Origin: Clostridiales bacterium Firm_13
GTDB lineage: Bacteria; Bacillota; Clostridia; Saccharofermentanales; Saccharofermentanaceae
Direction of reading: 5' to 3'
Length of the DNA stretch: 64,000 nt
Assembly: GCA_001603035.1 (NCBI GenBank)
Contig: LVAS01000002.1
Span: 1 to 64,000, forward strand
This document shows, piece by piece, positions 1-8,407 of this stretch (positions within the stretch are counted from its first letter, which is position 1; each line of letters begins with the position of its first letter). The notes beneath the pieces are model-generated. The model saw nothing but the letters and a program-made list of their open reading frames with translations, was not told the DNA's origin and did no database searches. Position numbers and translations under genes: made by a program.

Positions 1-706
1 GTCTGGCAGATGCTTCGAATTTTCGAAACGTCGAGCCCGTCTTTTCTTATCGCCGCTTCCTCAGAATACGCGATCGAATGGATGCATCATTTTGGAAGAA
101 GAGATCTTCCGAGACGGATCGAACGGATACGCGACTTTTCGCGATCGGCGTCGGTCCTTCTCGGGAATCGGAACGAGGGGGACGCGGCCGTTTTCCGAGA
201 TCCGATGCGGATTGTTCTTTCATCAGGTACAGCGGGAGCCGATCCACAAACGTCTTGCGAAGCTCGGAATCGACGCTGAATTCTCCGATCTTACAAGAAT
301 TGTGATGATTCCGTCTCCCTGGCAGAGGGAGGAGGACTTTGACCGTTGCCTTGACGCGCTTCACACGATATGCGCGGACGGGGAGAGCTCGCTTATTTCG
401 ACAAAAGGGGCAGCCGATGTGAAGAGGACTGACCGACTTTACGGCGAACTTCTGTCCTTGGCGCCTCAATATGCGAAGCCGTTGAGAACGGTTGTTTTCG
501 GGAATCACCCGAGTGAAGAGATATGCCTTACGGAGGCGGAAGGACGGATTTCACTCGTTACGATCGCTCCTTATCCGCCCGGGATCGCGCTTCTGTGGCC
601 GGGAGAGAGGATAGATCGGGAGAGGATATCGCTACTGCTCCGGCTGACCGAAGCCGGATTGCCGATTCAGGGAATTCGGGATCGAAAGATTCGCGTCATT
701 TCCTGA
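1..706 (+). pseudogene. Orn/Lys/Arg decarboxylase family, C-terminal part, frameshifted and cut by the window edge
   Basis: Two overlapping frames together give one recognisable protein. Positions 1 to about 235 read in frame 1 (RIFETSSPSFLIAASSEYA, then DPMRIVLSSGTAG), like the TSSPSYLLMASLD block of PLP-dependent Orn/Lys/Arg decarboxylases. From about 237 the homology continues in frame 2 (HKRLAKLGIDAEFSD, later APYPPGIALLWPGE, the typical C-terminal domain) to the TGA at 704-706. Frame 1 on its own stops at 277-279. One extra base, most simply in GGG 234-236, explains the switch. The family normally decarboxylates ornithine, lysine or arginine for polyamine synthesis, and a member often lies upstream of tmk in Firmicutes. 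The 5' part, including the PLP lysine, lies outside the window. It may be a true pseudogene or a base-call error; the family call is firmer than the substrate. Confidence 0.78.
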
Positions 707-715
707 AGAAAAGGT

Positions 716-788
716 TTGGAGATCAAACATCCGATGCGATATAATGCGAAGAGGTCTGTACAAAACGCGCAAGACATGCGATATAATG
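716..788 (+). promoter_or_regulatory. Two tandem promoter-like boxes upstream of tmk
   Basis: The 13-mer ATGCGATATAATG occurs twice, at 734-746 and 776-788, each containing a perfect TATAAT (740-745 and 782-787). The upstream copy has TTGGAG at 716-721 with an 18-base spacer; the downstream copy has only a weak -35. The second lies 25 bases before the tmk start, with its predicted start site beside the Shine-Dalgarno. At least one probably drives the tmk operon. Confidence 0.5.
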
Positions 789-806
789 AATTAGGAGCTG
801 CGCTAC

Positions 807-1439
807 GTGAAGATGCATTCTGGAATTTTTGTCACGTTCGAGGGAATTGACGGCAGCGGGAAGTCCTCTCAATTATCGGCGTTTGTGAAGATGCTTGAGA
901 GGTCCGGGCGAAAGGTCACACTCGTACGCGAGCCGGGAGGAACAAAGATCGGAGAGAAGATCCGATCGCTTGTTCTTGACAAGGAGAATTACGGGATGGT
1001 CCCCGAGGCCGAACTGCTTCTTTATGAGGCGGCAAGATCGCAGATTGTCAGCGAGATTATTCGCCCGGCTCTTTCGGATGGGCAGGTGGTCATAAGCGAT
1101 CGGTATTATGATTCGAGCACTGCGTATCAGGGATATGCAAGAGGTCTTCCGCTCGAAGACGTACGCTTTCTGAACCGCTTCGCGACAGGGGGCCTTGAAC
1201 CGGATATCACATTCCTTCTCGATTTGCCTGCAGAGGCGGCTTGGGAGAGAATGGGGGGGCGATTAGATCGGAAGGATCGTCTGGAGATGGAGGGCTTGAC
1301 CTTTTTGGAGACGGCTCGTCGGGGATATTTGGAGATGGCCGCCGCGATGCCCCGCTTTGTAGTTCTTGATGCGGCCGGTCCGGTCGATAAGATAGCAAGA
1401 GATATTGAACGCAAGTTTTGGGAGGTAATAGACAGATGA
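807..1439 (+). CDS. tmk: Thymidylate kinase
   Basis: Phosphorylates dTMP to dTDP in dTTP synthesis, in the cytoplasm. The 210-residue length is normal. The P-loop is GIDGSGKS at residues 13-20, REPGGT (41-46) is the family's TMP-contacting motif, and DRYYDSS follows in the middle. The start is GTG 807, placed by AGGAG at 793-797 nine bases upstream; an in-frame ATG at 813 is less well spaced. The stop codon overlaps the ATG of the next gene (ATGA). The order tmk-darA-holB-ricT matches the Bacillus and Clostridia tmk operon, except that yaaR is missing between darA and holB. Confidence 0.96.
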   Translation: MKMHSGIFVTFEGIDGSGKSSQLSAFVKMLERSGRKVTLVREPGGTKIGEKIRSLVLDKENYGMVPEAELLLYEAARSQIVSEIIRPALSDGQVVISDRYYDSSTAYQGYARGLPLEDVRFLNRFATGGLEPDITFLLDLPAEAAWERMGGRLDRKDRLEMEGLTFLETARRGYLEMAAAMPRFVVLDAAGPVDKIARDIERKFWEVIDR

Positions 1440-1765
1440 AGCTCGTATTCGCAATCGTACACGATGAGGACAGCCCGCGATTGATGGCGGAACTAAACAA
1501 GTCCGGCTTCCGGGTCACCAAGCTCAATTCTTCCGGCGGATTTCTCCGTTCGGGGAATACAACGCTTATGATTGTCGTCGAGGACGAGCAGATCGAGGAA
1601 GTTATGGGACTGATCCGCAAGTATTCTTCGAGTCGTCAATCCGCGATTAACACGAATGTTACGCCTTCTGCGATGGGCGGCGCCTACATCCCATACCCCG
1701 TTGAGGTGATGGTGGGCGGCGCAACCGTCTTTGTTCTGAATGTCGAACAATTCGAGAAGATGTAA
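1436..1765 (+). CDS. darA: Cyclic-di-AMP receptor, PII-like (DarA/PstA/YaaQ family)
   Basis: 109 residues beginning MKLVFAIVHDED, the hallmark of the YaaQ/DarA family, with the SGGFLRSGNTT loop and a YIPYP-VEVMVGGATVFVL tail. Family members are PII-like trimers that bind cyclic-di-AMP and are thought to relay it to potassium, osmotic or cell-wall control; the downstream partner is unknown. The start at 1436 is fixed by GGAGG at 1421-1425 and by the ATGA overlap with tmk. Position between tmk and holB is the conserved one. No c-di-AMP cyclase is in this window. Confidence 0.93.
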   Translation: MKLVFAIVHDEDSPRLMAELNKSGFRVTKLNSSGGFLRSGNTTLMIVVEDEQIEEVMGLIRKYSSSRQSAINTNVTPSAMGGAYIPYPVEVMVGGATVFVLNVEQFEKM

Positions 1766-1768
1766 CTT

Positions 1769-2776
1769 ATGGGATGGTCCTCCGTCATCGGACAGAAAGT
1801 TGCTAAACATCGCCTCGGCACGCTGTTTTCCGGCGAACCGGGGCATGCTTATGTCTTGACCGGTCCGACGGGAATCGGAAAGACGATGCTCGCGATGGAA
1901 ACGGCTCGGGCTTTGCTTTGTTCCGAAGTCACATCGGACGGCGCATGCGATCAATGTGCGAATTGCCGCTACACAGCTGCCGGAACGCATCCTGATCTCC
2001 GTATCCTGGCGATTCCGGACGGCGAGAAGGGAATTCGCGTCGCCGACGTCCGCTCCAAAGTCTCTTCCGACATAAGCATCTATCCGCAGATAGCGACGCG
2101 TAAGGTTTACGTGATCGACGGCGACGGCCTTAACGAGGAAGGGCAGAACGCAATCCTGAAGACTCTCGAAGAGCCGCCGTCGTATGCGGTATTCCTGATT
2201 ACGGTGCAGGATGCGAGTAAGTTACTTCCGACCGTTATGTCCCGTTCGGTTACCGTCGCATTATCCCCGAACACGGAAGAAGAGGTCCTTTCGATCCTCA
2301 CTTCTCGGCTGGGAGTTCCCGCGAAGGACGCCGTTTTTTATGCGCGATATGCCAACGGCATTCCCGGACACGCGATCAACCTTGCCCAGAGTCAGTGGTT
2401 CTCCGGACTTCGCGAGGATGTCGCCGGCTTGATTTTTTCTATCCCTGACGCCGGCAAGGCGTCGATTCTTACATCGGCGTATTCCTTTTTTGAAACGGAA
2501 AAGGATCACTGCGATGAGATTCTTCTGATTATCGGACTGATTTTTCGAGATATGGCTTTCCTTACGTCGGACGGCGGGGCGGTGAACTTGCTGAACGACG
2601 ATAAAAGAGATAAGATGAAGTCTGTTATTTCCCGCCACAAGTTATCCGTTTCGAATATCCGCCGGGCCAACGACGCGGTTACGCGCGCTTCCCGTTCGCT
2701 TCTTGCAAACTGCAGCTATGAAAGTACGGTTTGTCAGATGCTTTTAAGTATACAGAAGGAGTTATCCAATGCCTAA
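1769..2776 (+). CDS. holB: DNA polymerase III, delta-prime subunit
   Basis: 335 residues; part of the clamp loader that places the beta clamp on primed DNA. The Walker A motif is GPTGIGKT at residues 32-39. A zinc-binding module follows (Cys...CDQCANC), then a long AAA+ core with EEGQNAILKTLEEPP. The sensor motif normally written SRC appears as MSRS, so the arginine is kept. The gene starts three bases after darA and overlaps ricT by eight bases. Confidence 0.93.
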   Translation: MGWSSVIGQKVAKHRLGTLFSGEPGHAYVLTGPTGIGKTMLAMETARALLCSEVTSDGACDQCANCRYTAAGTHPDLRILAIPDGEKGIRVADVRSKVSSDISIYPQIATRKVYVIDGDGLNEEGQNAILKTLEEPPSYAVFLITVQDASKLLPTVMSRSVTVALSPNTEEEVLSILTSRLGVPAKDAVFYARYANGIPGHAINLAQSQWFSGLREDVAGLIFSIPDAGKASILTSAYSFFETEKDHCDEILLIIGLIFRDMAFLTSDGGAVNLLNDDKRDKMKSVISRHKLSVSNIRRANDAVTRASRSLLANCSYESTVCQMLLSIQKELSNA

Positions 2777-3779
2777 AGTCGTTTCGGTCCGTTTTCACGA
2801 CGCCGGTAAAATGTATCATTTTGATCCGGCCGGCTATACGTTGCATTTAGGAGACGCCGTTATCGTTGAGACAAGTCTCGGCGTCGATCTCGGACATGTC
2901 GCCGAAGAGACTGTCGAACTGCCTCAAGAACAGATCACGGAACCGCTTCTGCCCGTCATTCGCCCGGCGAACGACGCGGATCTTCATAAGTATGAAGAAA
3001 AGAAGCGGAAGGAGTCGGAGGCTTTTGCGCTTTGCCAAGAGAAGATCGCTTCCCGCGGCCTTAAGATGAACCTTGTCGAAGCGGAGTATGCCTTTGACGG
3101 CAAGAAGCTTACGTTCTTTTTTACGGCGGACGGCCGGGTCGATTTCCGCGAATTGGTGAAAGACTTGGCGGCGATATTTCGTACCCGCATTGAATTGCGC
3201 CAGATCGGCGTGCGTGATCAGGCAAGAATGATAGGCGGCCTGGGACTTTGCGGCAGAGAACTTTGCTGCTGTTCCTTCCTAAGCGATTTTGTTCCGGTCT
3301 CGATCAAGATGGCGAAGGAACAAGGGCTTTCCATGAATCCGACGAAGATATCCGGCGCATGCGGACGATTGATGTGTTGTCTCAAATACGAACAAGAAGC
3401 CTATGAAGACGCACATTCTCGACTCCCCAGACAGGGCGATATCGTTCGAATCGAACAGGGTCGCGGGACGGTGGTCTCGGTTGATCTTCTTCGCGAACGG
3501 ATTACGGTGCGATTGGACAATGAGGAGACGGCGGATCTTGTCAATCTTCCCGCCGAAGAAGCCGAAGTTCTTACAAGGAAAGGGAAGAAGCCGAATGCGC
3601 CGGCGCCCTGCGGAGGAAAGAACTGCGGACAGTGTTCATCGGATCACCGCCCGACAGGCGGACAGACGGAGTCGGAGAATACCGATCATGTCGAGCCTTC
3701 CTTGTCGGAGGCAGCGCCCTCGTCGCCTCTTTCTTTGCTCGAGACGGAAGAAGACGAATTGATTGACTTTAACGATTGA
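2769..3779 (+). CDS. ricT: PSP1-domain protein RicT (YaaT)
   Basis: 336 residues. The PSP1 domain covers the middle, with the cysteine-rich segment GLGLCGRELCCCSFL and GACGRLMCCLKYE. In Bacillus subtilis RicT works with RicA and RicF in an Fe-S-containing complex that activates RNase Y and affects sporulation and biofilm phosphorelays. Neither partner is seen here. After the domain comes an acidic, low-complexity tail with an added Cys motif (CGGKNCGQC) that is not part of the core. The start overlaps holB by eight bases, so the two are likely coupled. Confidence 0.9.
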   Translation: MPKVVSVRFHDAGKMYHFDPAGYTLHLGDAVIVETSLGVDLGHVAEETVELPQEQITEPLLPVIRPANDADLHKYEEKKRKESEAFALCQEKIASRGLKMNLVEAEYAFDGKKLTFFFTADGRVDFRELVKDLAAIFRTRIELRQIGVRDQARMIGGLGLCGRELCCCSFLSDFVPVSIKMAKEQGLSMNPTKISGACGRLMCCLKYEQEAYEDAHSRLPRQGDIVRIEQGRGTVVSVDLLRERITVRLDNEETADLVNLPAEEAEVLTRKGKKPNAPAPCGGKNCGQCSSDHRPTGGQTESENTDHVEPSLSEAAPSSPLSLLETEEDELIDFND

Positions 3780-3899
3780 GCGAATTGACGGGAAATGTCG
3801 CGATGAATTTTGGAAAGCTTTTTGCGTTTTTTTCCTTCATTCTTGCGTCTGCTTTCTCGGAATGATAAAATATCCGAAGTGAGAATAGGAGGTGTCCTT

Positions 3900-4070
3900 A
3901 TGGCATATGTAATTTCTGATTCCTGCATTTCCTGCGGTTCCTGCGAGAGCGAGTGCCCGGTTAACGCGATCAGCCAGGGCGAGACGCAGTACGTTATTGA
4001 CGCGGCGGCTTGTTTAGATTGCGGATCCTGTGAAGCGGCTTGCCCGGTCAGCGCCATTTCTGCCGGCTGA
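3900..4070 (+). CDS. Small 2x[4Fe-4S] bacterial ferredoxin
   Basis: 56 residues with two CxxCxxCxxxCP motifs (CISCGSCESECP and CLDCGSCEAACP), the classic clostridial low-potential electron carrier. The start at 3900 has AGGAGGT at 3887-3893, a strong site expected for an abundant protein. It lies between ricT and a methyltransferase where Bacillus has yabA, and has its own terminator, so it is probably an independent unit. Confidence 0.96.
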   Translation: MAYVISDSCISCGSCESECPVNAISQGETQYVIDAAACLDCGSCEAACPVSAISAG

Positions 4071-4095
4071 TTTTGCATTTTCCCGCACATTGGAG

Positions 4096-4135
4096 TACCC
4101 TCTGAGTAATTTTATATTACCCCGAGGGTATTTTT
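4096..4135 (+). terminator. Rho-independent terminator after the ferredoxin gene
   Basis: TACCCTC (4096-4102) pairs with GAGGGTA (4124-4130), followed by T5 at 4131-4135. The loop is long (21 bases), so the hairpin is moderate. It lies between the ferredoxin stop and the Shine-Dalgarno of the next gene. Confidence 0.6.
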
Positions 4136-4153
4136 CTATTTTCAGGAGGAAGT

Positions 4154-4948
4154 GTGATCCAGAGAGAAACGGATCAAAATCAAGAGACGACGGAAGACCT
4201 TGGCCGCGGCGGATATCGACTGATTCAATCCCGAAAGGGTTTCCGCTTCGGGGAGGATACGGTACTGCTCGCCTATTTTGCGGATCGGGTTATCGGCAGC
4301 TCCAAAGGCGTTGTTCGATGCGCGGAATTGGGAGCCAACTCCGGAGCGGCGTCCGTTCTTCTTGCCGCGCGGAATTCGCGCGTGCGGATTGATGCGGCCG
4401 AAATCCTTCCGGCCGCTTACGCTCGCCTAACTCGTAACATCACCCTGAATGCGCTCGAAGATCGTATTTTCCCATTTTGTATGGATTTACGAACGATAAG
4501 AACAGGCGACGACAAATGCTGGCATAGGACCTCTTACGATGTTGTTTTCTTCAATCCCCCTTACCGAGCGGAGGGAAGAGGACCGACGACGACAAGGGAA
4601 TCAGAAGGGGATGAGTTGCGACTCGCTCGATTTGAGGTGAACGGAGGCGTTAAGGATTTTCTCGCGGCGGCGGAATATCTTCTTACGCCGGGCGGTCATT
4701 GTGTGCTTGTCCATCGGGCGTCTCGTTTACCGGAAGTCTTGTCGGAAGCGCGGGCGCTGCGGCTGGAGCCGGAACTCTTGCGGATGGTTCACGCGAAGGC
4801 AGATCAACCGGCGAAGACCTTTTTGCTTTCATTACAGAAACACAGGAAGACGGGCGGATTTCAGGCGGGTCCTCCGCTCCTCTTAAGAGATGACAAGGGT
4901 GCCGTTTCAAAAGAACGAACGGAGATCTATTCCGAGGAGGCGAAGTAA
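4154..4948 (+). CDS. Class I SAM methyltransferase, TrmN6/YabB-like (tRNA1(Val) A37-N6)
   Basis: 264 residues. FRFGEDTVLLAYF near residues 33-45 is the N-terminal signature of the YfiC/YabB family, then comes the SAM-binding ELGANSG and the N6-adenine catalytic motif NPPY. Members methylate adenine 37 of tRNA-Val or related targets. The start GTG 4154 sits after AGGAGGA (4144-4150). The C-terminal ~25 residues (PPLLLRDDKG onward) are an extra low-complexity tail. The stop overlaps rsmI by one base (TAATG), the same pairing as yabB with rsmI in Bacillus. The exact tRNA target is inferred from the family. Confidence 0.85.
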   Translation: MIQRETDQNQETTEDLGRGGYRLIQSRKGFRFGEDTVLLAYFADRVIGSSKGVVRCAELGANSGAASVLLAARNSRVRIDAAEILPAAYARLTRNITLNALEDRIFPFCMDLRTIRTGDDKCWHRTSYDVVFFNPPYRAEGRGPTTTRESEGDELRLARFEVNGGVKDFLAAAEYLLTPGGHCVLVHRASRLPEVLSEARALRLEPELLRMVHAKADQPAKTFLLSLQKHRKTGGFQAGPPLLLRDDKGAVSKERTEIYSEEAK

Positions 4949-5784
4949 TGCTTTATTTGGTAGGAACACCGATTGGGAATCTGGGAGATCTCTCCGACAG
5001 AGCCAAGGAAATTCTTGCTTCGGTCGATCGAATCGCGTGCGAAGATACAAGGCGGACCGGCCTTCTTCTTTCTCGTCTGGGCATTCAAAACCGCCTGATC
5101 AGCTATCACGAGCATAATCGCGCATCCAAAGGCGCCTATCTGATTACCCTTTTGATGAGCGGAGAGAAGATTGCGCTGGTATCCGATGCGGGCATGCCTT
5201 GCGTATCGGATCCCGGTGAAGACCTGGTACGCCTTTGCGCCGAAAAGGAGATCCCGGTCACGGTGATTCCGGGCCCTGTCGCGGGGATCGCCGCGCTTTC
5301 CTTGTCCGGTCTTGACACGTCGCGATTTGTTTTTGAGGGTTTTCTGCCGACCGAAGGCAAGGCACGCAAGGATCGCCTTCGTGTCGTTTCTGACTCCGAG
5401 ACAACCGTCATTCTTTACGAGGCACCGCATCGTTTGCAAAAAACTCTCGGGGATCTCTCACAATCGGGCTGCGGAAGCCGAAGAATTGCGATTTGTCGAG
5501 AATTGACCAAGAAATATGAAGAGGTGATCCGGACGACGGTGGATGAAGCGATCATTCGCCTTGAAGAAAAGTCTCCCAAGGGGGAGTTCGTACTGGTATT
5601 GGAGGCGCGTTCCCACGAATCGTCCGACGTCGGTTCAACTCTCACAGAAGAAGAGCGAATGAAAAGAATGCTCGGTTTGCGGGAGGATGGCCTGTCCACG
5701 AAGGAAATCGCGGCGATTCTCGCCGAAGAATGGCACGAACCTAAAAAAAATTTGTATTCATGGATAATAAAAATGATAAACTAG
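4948..5784 (+). CDS. rsmI: 16S rRNA (cytidine1402-2'-O)-methyltransferase
   Basis: 278 residues, normal length. It starts with LYLVGTPIGNLGDLS (GTPIGNL at residues 6-12), has CEDTRRTG and, further on, VIPGPVAGIAALSLSGLDT, all diagnostic of RsmI. It methylates the ribose of C1402 in the 30S decoding centre together with RsmH, whose gene is at 44903. The C-terminal helical region (LSTKEIAAILAEE) is also family-typical. Confidence 0.95.
   Translation: MLYLVGTPIGNLGDLSDRAKEILASVDRIACEDTRRTGLLLSRLGIQNRLISYHEHNRASKGAYLITLLMSGEKIALVSDAGMPCVSDPGEDLVRLCAEKEIPVTVIPGPVAGIAALSLSGLDTSRFVFEGFLPTEGKARKDRLRVVSDSETTVILYEAPHRLQKTLGDLSQSGCGSRRIAICRELTKKYEEVIRTTVDEAIIRLEEKSPKGEFVLVLEARSHESSDVGSTLTEEERMKRMLGLREDGLSTKEIAAILAEEWHEPKKNLYSWIIKMIN
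5752..5780 (+). promoter_or_regulatory. Candidate promoter for the EAL-domain gene
   Basis: TTGTAT (5752-5757), a 17-base spacer, then GATAAA (5775-5780), inside the 3' end of rsmI. The predicted transcript would start near 5787, which fits the ATG at 5825 with GGAG at 5815-5818. Confidence 0.45.
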
Positions 5785-5824
5785 TTTTATAGTGCGCAAA
5801 GCCACACCATTTACGGAGCTTCAT

Positions 5825-8314
5825 ATGCTGAAGAGTTGCTCTCCCGTTTCATTTGCGTCGGGCGGAGTGTCTTCCGAGGAGGATACACAAAAGCCGCGTT
5901 TCCCGGCCGATTTCAGTCATGCGTTTCCCGTTATACGGGAAGTCTGTTTTGCGCTCTTCTCGCTGGATTTAGATACGAGATACATGACCTTCCAAGGACC
6001 TATTTGTGATATGATTCCCGCTCTGTCTTTTCGTGTCGAACTATCTATGTACCTGCGACTTGTGCCGGAAGACGAACGCGCCGACACCGTTCGCAAGTAC
6101 ATGGGATTTATCGGTTTCCCACATAATGACGGAGACACATGCACATTTGAGCATTCGCTTCTTCCCAAGGAAGACGTCCGTCTTCTTCTTCGTGTATCTC
6201 TTCAATACCGGTGTGACGACGGCGGAACCTATATTTGGGGCATTGCGTCGGATCGCACAGAGTACTCCCCCGAATTGTTTGTGGCGCGAATGCTATCACA
6301 CCGGAATCGGGAATATGCCGTCTGCTTCGACAAAAAGCGCGAGCGTTGCTTTGTCAATGAATCCCTAAAGAATCTGCTGTCCCTCGATTCCTCTCGAATT
6401 GACAACGCGCTTTCCTATTTCAGTCGCGTCGTCCATCCCGAGGACAAAGACGCACTTCTCTCGGACATTCGTTCGAGTCTTCGAGATGAAAATGAGTGCG
6501 CACTTCGCGAATACAGGCTGATCTCCGGACAAGGGAATGAAGTCTGGGTTCATCCGTATGCGGTGTCGGCGTATGATTCGCCGGGCGGCACGAAGTTTAT
6601 CGCGGCCCTCTTTGCCGATGTTTCGGAGAGGAAAAAGAAAGAGCAGGTACATAGGAATATTATCGAGAGTTCCTCCGCGATTGTTTTTGTCGCCGATCTT
6701 TGCAATGACGAGGTTACTTTTTCGGATAATTTGCAAACGGTTTTCCCGAAAGAGCGGTTGCACAGAAAGGATTCAATCCTTGATCTGATTCGCGAAAACA
6801 TTCACCCGGACGATGTAGCACATGTCCTGTACCCCGCCCAAGAGATGATCGCAGGCGTGCGCGAAAAGTTTGCATGCGAATTTCGGATACTCCGCGGGGA
6901 GGAGACAATCTGGTTTGCGAGTCGTGGAGCTGTCTACACCGAAAAGACGTCGGGTCACAGGCAGATCGTCGGAACCATGATTAATTTGAACGAAATGAAC
7001 CGTTTCAAAAAATACACGGATGACCGCATACACATCAGCGAGATTACCGGTCTCCCGCTTCGCGCGAGACTGATCGGAGACACAGAACGGGTTCTTCATG
7101 ACCGCAATGTTTTCTCCGTCGGCATGATCCTTTTCGATATTCGTGAGTTCCACGCATTAAATGATCGCTTCGGGCACGATGCGGGGAATGAGATTCTTCT
7201 GGCCGTGAAAGATCGCTTGCATGCGGGGCTTCCGAGCGGCGCGTCCCTATATCATATCGGCACGGATCTTTATGCCGTTTTGTGGGCGCACGCGACGAGA
7301 ATACAGATTGACAGATACCTACGATTTGTTTCGGAGGAATTGGCAGAACCGTTTGTGATTCAGAATTCGACAATTTGTCTTCTGTTTGCGCTGTCTGCCG
7401 CCTTGTATCCGGTCAGCGGGCGAACGGCGGAAGAGCTTCTTGTGAACGCTGAAATTACTCTTCACAAAGTCAAAAAGGAAAAGAAAACGGGGTATGCGAT
7501 TTACACCCCGAACGATCGTCTTGAGCTTACTGAGAAACTGGATTTTGAGATGCAACTCTCGAGTTCTCTTCGCAATATCGACGATCATTTTCGACTGTAT
7601 TATCAACCGCTTATTTCTGCAAACGGCGAACATGTCGTCGGCGCCGAGGGCCTTTTACGGTGGGTTTCGCCGCTTGGTGATGTCGTCGATCCGGAACGCG
7701 TGATCGCGGGACTGTCATCCGGCGGTTTCATGGAGAATATTGGGAATTGGGTTTTGGAGACAGGGATCGCCCAGTGCAAGAAGTGGATTGACGACGGAGC
7801 GGACAGGAACTTCTTCCTACATCTTAACATTACGGCGGAGGATCTGATGCGCCCGGACTTCTCGAAAAGCGTTCTCGAACGTATCCGACGTCACGGTATT
7901 ACGCCGTCGAACCTCGTTCTTGAAATAACGGAATCCTCACTTATGAAGAATATGCTGACTTGTCGCGAAAATCTTATCGCGCTCCGGAACGAGGGCGTTA
8001 AGATCTCTTTGGATGACTTCGGAAGCGGATATTCCTCGCTCAATTATCTCCGCGAACTGCCGATTGACGAAGTCAAACTGGATAAAGCATTTCTAGCCGA
8101 CGCGCCCGGAGAGCGTTACAATCCCGCTTTTTTATCCGCGATCGTAATCCTTGCGCACAGTATGCATACCCGCGTTTGCATTGAGGGGATCGAGACGAAA
8201 GAACATGCCGCCAATGTTCGAGCGCTGAATGCCGATCTTTATCAGGGGTATTATTTCGGGAGGCCCGTCGCGCAGAAAGAATATGAGATGCGTTTTCTTC
8301 CGCGCGGAAGGTAA
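5825..8314 (+). CDS. PAS-PAS-PAS-GGDEF(degenerate)-EAL protein, probable c-di-GMP phosphodiesterase
   Basis: 829 residues, no membrane segment seen. Three PAS-like regions cover about residues 35-150, 160-275 and 275-395, then a GGDEF-fold domain (about 405-555) and an EAL domain (about 565-820). The GGDEF active site reads GTDLY, so it should not make c-di-GMP. In the EAL domain the signature is EGLLRW instead of EALLRW, but the family's catalytic set looks kept: Glu of EGL, Asn of LNITAED, Glu of LEITES, DDFGSGYSS, Lys of VKLDKAF, Glu of IEGIET and Gln of LYQGYYFGRP. The call is therefore a sensory c-di-GMP hydrolase. The ATG at 5825 is chosen because it has a Shine-Dalgarno; GTG 5792 has none. 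Confidence 0.88.
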   Translation: MLKSCSPVSFASGGVSSEEDTQKPRFPADFSHAFPVIREVCFALFSLDLDTRYMTFQGPICDMIPALSFRVELSMYLRLVPEDERADTVRKYMGFIGFPHNDGDTCTFEHSLLPKEDVRLLLRVSLQYRCDDGGTYIWGIASDRTEYSPELFVARMLSHRNREYAVCFDKKRERCFVNESLKNLLSLDSSRIDNALSYFSRVVHPEDKDALLSDIRSSLRDENECALREYRLISGQGNEVWVHPYAVSAYDSPGGTKFIAALFADVSERKKKEQVHRNIIESSSAIVFVADLCNDEVTFSDNLQTVFPKERLHRKDSILDLIRENIHPDDVAHVLYPAQEMIAGVREKFACEFRILRGEETIWFASRGAVYTEKTSGHRQIVGTMINLNEMNRFKKYTDDRIHISEITGLPLRARLIGDTERVLHDRNVFSVGMILFDIREFHALNDRFGHDAGNEILLAVKDRLHAGLPSGASLYHIGTDLYAVLWAHATRIQIDRYLRFVSEELAEPFVIQNSTICLLFALSAALYPVSGRTAEELLVNAEITLHKVKKEKKTGYAIYTPNDRLELTEKLDFEMQLSSSLRNIDDHFRLYYQPLISANGEHVVGAEGLLRWVSPLGDVVDPERVIAGLSSGGFMENIGNWVLETGIAQCKKWIDDGADRNFFLHLNITAEDLMRPDFSKSVLERIRRHGITPSNLVLEITESSLMKNMLTCRENLIALRNEGVKISLDDFGSGYSSLNYLRELPIDEVKLDKAFLADAPGERYNPAFLSAIVILAHSMHTRVCIEGIETKEHAANVRALNADLYQGYYFGRPVAQKEYEMRFLPRGR

Positions 8315-8342
8315 ACCTTCTCATTCGTTTCGCCGCTTTCGT

Positions 8343-8371
8343 TTGTAAACACCGAATTGATTCGCTATAAT
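8343..8371 (+). promoter_or_regulatory. Sigma-A-type promoter of metG-tatD
   Basis: TTGTAA (8343-8348), 17-base spacer, TATAAT (8366-8371), about 36 bases before the metG start. No T-box or S-box-like leader fits in the short space. Confidence 0.75.
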
Positions 8372-8407
8372 CAGTAGATATGGATTTTACCCGGGGAGGA
8401 ACATATC

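Noticed and set aside
10-279. Separate 89-codon gene at the window start
   Set aside because: It is the upstream half of the frameshifted decarboxylase and its last 14 codons are out-of-frame read-through.
225-279. Programmed +1 frameshift in the decarboxylase
   Set aside because: No slippery codon, stop codon at the shift or stimulatory stem was seen; pseudogene or sequencing error is simpler.
5792-5824. GTG 5792 as start of the EAL-domain gene
   Set aside because: It lies near the predicted transcript start and has no ribosome site; ATG 5825 has GGAG.
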